Source: Chrysomallon squamiferum (Eukaryota; Mollusca; Gastropoda; Neomphalida; Peltospiridae). Taken from it: DNA of 64,000 nt. The notes under the pieces were generated by a model. That model was not told the origin of the DNA. It searched no databases and saw only the letters and a list, made by a program, of their open reading frames with translations. Shown one piece after another: positions 63,817 to 64,000 of the stretch. The stretch lies in NCBI GenBank assembly GCA_012295275.1, contig CM022673.1, forward strand, positions 19,831,810 to 19,895,809. The letters are read 5' to 3'. Each line of letters begins with the position of its first letter. Position 1 is the stretch's first letter. The position numbers and the translations under genes were made by a program.

Positions 63817-64000
63817 CAAGATGACATTGGGCCCAGTCTGAAGCATACATCATCCATCAGCCATACATCTTCAACACCTCCATCTCAGAGAATTTCAGTT
63901 GGTCAAACACGGCCAAAATCAATGTTTGATGGAAGTGCCTCTGATCAAGATGGTCAAGCAGAAAATGTTTTTTCTCTCGGTAAAGAGAATGCTGTTCCAA
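63817..64000 (+). CDS. cobl: cordon-bleu (cobl) exon 5, cut by window end
   Basis: The acceptor TTGTTTTACAG is followed by an open frame in phase with the previous exon: QDDIGPSLKHTSSISHTSST, PPSQRISVGQTRPKSMFDGS and so on, to about residue 328. The Ser/Thr/Pro-rich composition fits the disordered middle of cordon-bleu proteins after the basic segment. A possible donor (CTCG followed by GTAAAG) exists after 63979, so the exon may end there rather than run to the window edge. The C-terminal actin-binding WH2 motifs must lie beyond 64000. Confidence 0.78.

Overview
This is an AT-rich, non-coding-dominated nuclear window from an animal. Codon-level homologies are metazoan: three bHLH factors of the Fer3/Ptf1a type and the N-terminal half of a cordon-bleu actin regulator. 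Spliced genes with multi-kilobase introns, dense GA/CT/CA/TTA microsatellites, a tRNA-derived SINE, Tc1-like remnants and a KRBA2/SCAND3-type integrase relic fit a lophotrochozoan, most likely a cephalopod mollusc. That taxonomic call is inference; nothing here fixes the species.

1-17.2 kb holds a small cluster of three intronless bHLH genes: 151-936 (+), 6101-6751 (-) and 16486-16908 (+). All three end almost directly after the second helix, and all have acidic/serine-rich N-termini of different length. They look like local duplicates of one Fer3-like ancestor. Each has a TATA-like element upstream; CCAAT and E-box motifs lie near the second and third. The intergenic DNA has an E-box-rich, less AT-rich block (about 3.15-4.3 kb), a 300-bp foldback hairpin (9184-9486) and a 91-bp near-identical duplicated segment, one copy of which lies in the presumed 5' leader of the third gene.

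17.2-51.4 kb has no gene I can recognise. It may be intergenic, or partly the first intron of the downstream gene. It carries a large inverted repeat (about 1.29-kb arms at 28.6-29.9 and 36.6-37.9 kb) that encloses a second, smaller inverted repeat and a decayed Tc1-like transposase. It also carries a 1.6-kb minisatellite (40141-41745) whose unit contains a perfect 12-bp palindrome, and a 2.5-kb element (46608-49115) with long terminal inverted repeats and a broken KRBA2/SCAND3-type integrase.

51.4-64 kb is the 5' coding part of a cordon-bleu (cobl) gene on the + strand. Five exons were joined by reading phase: 51391-51612, 58652-58883, 62884-63106, 63476-63606 and 63817 to the window end. 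Its introns contain SINE copies, a second Tc1 relic (about 60.1-60.8 kb) and an unidentified minus-strand decayed coding sequence at 54089-54375.

The bHLH genes would act in the nucleus as E-box-binding cell-fate regulators. Cobl acts in the cytoplasm on actin. The sequence shows no functional link between the two.
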